Shown: in pieces, positions 6,577 to 6,724 of the stretch
Layout of the letters: each line of letters starts with the position of its first letter
Position numbering within the stretch: the stretch's first letter is position 1
Assembly (NCBI GenBank): GCA_024280815.1
Contig: JAJRPL010000146.1
Location: forward strand, 1 to 6,724
Origin: Bacteroidota bacterium
GTDB lineage: Bacteria; Bacteroidota; Bacteroidia; Flavobacteriales; Flavobacteriaceae
Direction of reading: 5' to 3'
Length of the DNA stretch: 6,724 nt
Notes under the pieces: generated by a model
Database searches by the model: none
What the model saw: the letters and a program-made list of their open reading frames with translations, nothing else
Told to the model about the DNA's origin: nothing
Position numbers and translations under genes: made by a program

Positions 6577-6724
6577 TTAGAATAATTCTTGAAACACCTC
6601 TTCAATTTTAGAAACCAACACCACTTTTATTGCATATTTTTTTGAAGGAATTTTGTTGTATTTTGATACTATTATTTTTTGAAAACCTAGTTTTTCAGCC
6701 TCTAAAATCCGTTGCTCAATACGG
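6577..6724 (-). CDS. radA: DNA repair protein RadA (Sms), C-terminal 48 residues only
   Basis: Reading leftward from the right edge, a frame is open for 48 codons to a TAA at 6577-6579. The peptide begins RIEQRILEAEKLGF, continues QKIIVSKYNKI, and ends KIEEVFQELF. This is the known C-terminus of RadA/Sms: the 'RI.EAEKLGF..I..SKYNK' strand and helix and the final 'KIEEVF..LF' helix of the Lon-like domain. RadA is a RecA-like ATPase with an N-terminal zinc finger that drives branch migration during recombinational repair. Those parts, roughly 400 residues, lie outside the window. The gene converges on the DUF695-RraB-like gene with only 4 bases between the stops. It was found by translating the edge by eye, since it has no start inside the window. 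Confidence 0.85.
   Translation of the reverse strand, partial: RIEQRILEAEKLGFQKIIVSKYNKIPSKKYAIKVVLVSKIEEVFQELF

Noticed and set aside
6579..6589. Small palindrome AGAATAATTCT near the radA stop as a terminator
   Set aside because: It has no loop of useful size, no G+C content and no following T run; such palindromes are expected by chance in A+T-rich DNA.
1..6724. CRISPR arrays, tRNA or rRNA genes, insertion sequences, phage or plasmid genes
   Set aside because: No spaced direct repeats, cloverleaf-like segments, transposase motifs or terminal inverted repeats were seen, and nearly all DNA is taken up by the six genes described.

Overview
This window most likely comes from a member of the Flavobacteriaceae or a close relative (Bacteroidota). 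The pointers are strongly A+T-rich DNA, no recognisable Shine-Dalgarno sequences, signal peptides ending in the Bacteroidota-style 'xAQ', an acidic export signal behind one lipobox, and a TonB receptor with an N-terminal carboxypeptidase-regulatory-like domain. The genus cannot be told from this DNA.

Layout. Positions 1-4672 hold a minus-strand operon. It starts with a 923-residue outer-membrane TonB-dependent receptor (1901-4672). Four bases after its stop comes a probable surface lipoprotein (1-1896), whose C-terminus runs off the left edge of the window. That lipoprotein is built from two tandem DUF5689/OB-like units followed by a lamin-tail domain (LTD). A 93-bp divergent intergenic region (4673-4765) separates this operon from two plus-strand genes. 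The first encodes a DUF3829 (YiiG-like) lipoprotein (4766-5689). The second encodes an exported protein made of a DUF695-like domain and an RraB-like domain (5766-6572), apparently started by TTG. At the right edge, convergent and only 4 bases away, lies the 3' end of a minus-strand radA gene (6577-6724).

How the genes may work together. The receptor and DUF5689-LTD lipoprotein form an import or binding couplet at the outer membrane, with the receptor as the transport channel and the lipoprotein probably exposed on the surface. The substrate is unknown. OB-like and LTD domains often accompany extracellular nucleases and phosphoesterases, so a nucleic-acid or phosphoester substrate is a guess that the gene just left of the window could test. 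The two plus-strand genes both encode envelope proteins of unknown function. The second is odd because its C-terminal half resembles RraB, known as a cytoplasmic inhibitor of RNase E, yet it carries an export signal. The radA fragment is ordinary housekeeping DNA repair.

There is no sign of mobile elements, CRISPR arrays, tRNA or rRNA genes, and no gene-free stretch longer than 93 bp.
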